A stretch of DNA of 64,000 bases from Liolophura sinensis (lineage: Eukaryota; Mollusca; Polyplacophora; Chitonida; Chitonidae): contig NC_088299.1 in assembly GCF_032854445.1 (NCBI RefSeq), positions 18,719,608 to 18,783,607 of the forward strand, in the 5' to 3' direction. Position numbers and translations under genes: made by a program. Positions within the stretch are counted from its first letter, which is position 1, and the number at the start of each line of letters is the position of its first letter. Under the pieces are notes generated by a model, which had not been told where the DNA came from, did not search any database, and saw nothing but the letters and a program-made list of their open reading frames with translations. Of this stretch, positions 61,600 through 64,000 are shown piece by piece.

Positions 61600-64000
61600 T
61601 ACCACGACAACTGACCCCAAATTAACATTTTAATTAACACGGACGGTACACATTTAAAACAATACGGATATTGTTGAGAATGGTGTTATGATTCAGACTC
61701 ACCAACTTAAGAACAGAAATTGTGGTGGAAAGGTCACTTAAGAGTAGGTCAGAGGTTATACAACACCCAATGAAAGCATACAATGATACATGTATGGGAT
61801 TTATTATTGACTACATGTACGTATCGTTTATTGATTAAGGATTTGCCTACCTAGATTATTCACAGAAGACCATAAGTAAGCATGGGTTGTCTTTCTGATT
61901 GCTTCTGCCAATCTTATTGGAGTATATTTATGTCAGGACTTTGGGTGCTTTCTGAAATAAATTGACAGTTTGGTCCCTGCAGCGCAAAACGTGGCGTGTC
62001 AAAACACGTCTTCAAGGGTTAGCATACGGCACGTCAAAAGTCGTCTATATCGGGGAAAGAGATAATTCAGCTATTCTATGAAATTTTCTCGTTAGAGTAG
62101 GCCTCTACCCCGGGCCCAAACAACTGATTCAGAGTAGGCCTCGTTGTCTCGTGTACATTTGAGAGGTTTAGTTACAAGTCTTGTGACGAGCTTCTAACTT
62201 CCGACGTGAATGACATCATCACTATCTGCGCAGGTCTTGAAGTTGTCGTCTGCAGTTTACAAGTTCCCGACGTCAAGCAGACGATCTTCACGCAAGTTAA
62301 AAACTTCCATTTATAAAGCCTTAAACCTTCCATTTTTGTGTCAAGACTACACGTAATAGGTAATGCCATATGTGCAAGAAGTAGTTATTACTTGTTTCTA
62401 CTAATTTATTTTGGATTTAAGAAAGAAATGTTTGTTTTTTTCCACAGTTCGGTTTTATTTTTCACTGGAAAAAAATAATCAGTTACTAAAACTTACAAAA
62501 AAAAAAAAAACAGATAACTATGATTGAAAACTTGAATTTGAATTTGTTCAAAAATAAATGGTTACGGCTAAAGTCAAGTCTACCTTGCCGCTTTTGTCAA
62601 GAATATGTTGTTGTTGTTGTTCACCTCCTAGGCAAAAACTATACTTGTCCTCAGACTTTGCATGTATTACAGTACATTACAGACGTCATTCACAATTCTA
62701 CAGGTCGGAAGTTAGAAGTTCGTCACAAAACTTGTAAATAAACCTTTCTAATGTACACGAGACAACAACGCCTACACTGAATCAGTTTTTTATTCAAAAC
62801 TGGATTATGGCACCCCACTGGCTCATCATGCATTAGGTACCCATGCTACAGGGCATGCCACGTGATATCTAGTTGGGGCCCGGGGTAGAGGCCTACTCTA
62901 ACGAGGAAATTTTGTTGAGTAGTTGTATTATCTCTTGCCCCAAATAGACGACTTTTGACGTGTTTTGACGCACCACGTTTTGCGCTGCACAGACCAAACT
63001 GTCAATTTATTTCAGAAAGCACCATAAATGCTGAAATAAATATACTCCAATAAGATTAGCACAAGCAATCAGAAAGACAACCCATGCTTACTTATGGTCT
63101 TCTGTGAATAATCTAGGTAGGCAAATCCTTAATCAATAAACGGTATGTACATGTAGTCAATAATAAATCACATACATGTATGCTTTCATTGGGTGTTGTA
63201 TAACCTCTGACCTACTCAAGTGACCTTTCCACCACAATTTCTGTTCCTAAGTTGGTGAGTCTGAATCATAACACCATTCTCAACAATATCCGTATTGTTT
63301 TAAATGTGTACCTTCCATGTTAATTAAAATGTTAATTAGGGTCATTGGTCGTGGTATGACCTTTGACCTATTCTTACATGTCCTTCCCACCTCAATTTCC
63401 ATTAAGTTGATGATTTATATTCAGATGACCACCATCTACAAATCCACAGTGGTTTCGTACTTGTACCTTTCATGTTATTTAAAATGGTAATTAGCCTGGG
63501 TGTCAAGTAGGTACATTTTTAGGTGTTTTTTCCCAAATTTGACCCAGTTAGAAGTAACATTGTTAAAAGTTTTGATACCCAAGTACTGCTTCTTTACTTC
63601 CTCTTCATTTAGAGACCAATTTCAACTTGGTTTAGAATTTAGTTCAAGAGATATGGCAATTTTAATTAGTTTCTGGCTCAATTAGTGATCTTTGACATGT
63701 TCTTACGTGACCTTTCCACCACAATTGTCTTTCTTACTTTAGTGATTGTCAACCAGACAACCACTCGCTACATTCCTGGTTTGGTTCCATACTTGTACCT
63801 TTCATGTTAATTAAAACTTTAATTAGTGATAAATAGCGTCGTTCTTAAGTGATTTTTCCACCAAAAATTCTATTCTCATCCTGCAGATTCGGATTAAGTG
63901 TGGTGCCCATAATCATTTGGCATAGATATGAAGCTTGTACCGTTCATGTTAATTAATTCCAGCTTTGGGGGTTTTCGAGTGGTGCCCCCTATCACACCCA

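Larger units (their letters stand above)
60483..64000. mobile_element. Large inverted repeat (foldback-like), right arm reaches the window edge
   Basis: The left arm (60483 to about 62204) and right arm (about 62705 to 64000) are inverted copies. The outer end TGGGTGTGATAGGGGGC at 60483 is matched by GCCCCCTATCACACCCA at 63984-64000. The inner shared sequence ends near CTTCTAACTTCCGAC. Each arm is itself made of decayed units carrying TTAATTAACATGAAAGGTAC and GGTGGAAAGGTCACTTAAG. The left arm differs by a SINE insertion, a 300-bp tandem duplication and a deletion of about 95 nt near 62120. No transposase seen. The loop (62205-62704) holds no gene. Confidence 0.85.

Noticed and set aside
1-64000. 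CRISPR-like interpretation of the regular repeats
   Set aside because: Units are contiguous without unique spacers, and the context is a eukaryotic nuclear genome with spliced genes.

Overview
The window is animal nuclear DNA, most likely from a marine mollusc. It shows long multi-exon genes with GT-AG introns, tRNA-derived SINEs of the type common in bivalves and gastropods, a hAT-like DNA transposon, LINE and Penelope-like remnants, and very many minisatellites. The molluscan assignment rests on recalled resemblance of the SINE bodies and is moderate. I see nothing bacterial or viral.

Two genes can be reconstructed, both on the minus strand. (1) Importin-4 (IPO4): 23 coding exons between 34909 (start codon) and 2202, giving 803 codons. 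All splice phases agree. The last roughly quarter of the protein lies beyond position 1. (2) A FAM20-family secretory-pathway kinase: seven coding exons from 51052 to a stop codon at 39539, giving 430 residues. Between them (34910-39538) is an intergenic stretch with an AT microsatellite, a palindromic RFX-type X-box and a proline-codon-like short repeat. From 51053 to 64000 I find no convincing host gene, only SINEs, minisatellites, a Penelope-like remnant and a large inverted repeat that runs off the right edge.

The main observation is in the introns. Roughly 14 of the 35 kb of IPO4 is tandem repeat. Six of those arrays are not random satellite: their unit is a copy of the neighbouring exon's end plus its splice site. 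Exons 5, 11, 14, 17 and 23 are followed by arrays of their 3' end plus 5' splice site. Exon 13 is preceded by an array of its 3' splice site plus exon start. The FAM20-like gene has the same arrangement at its fourth coding exon. In the exon-17 array each unit could be a symmetric 87-nt cassette exon with its own acceptor and donor; one copy is fully open and many carry an in-frame stop. In the exon-5 array read-through gives in-frame alternative donors every 63 nt. I did not find these sites described in anything I know, but I cannot search.

Many long open frames here (for example at 3126-4394, 42068-43057, 49477-50635 and 58140-58781) are artefacts of arrays whose unit length is a multiple of three or whose sequence lacks stop triplets. 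They should not be annotated as genes.
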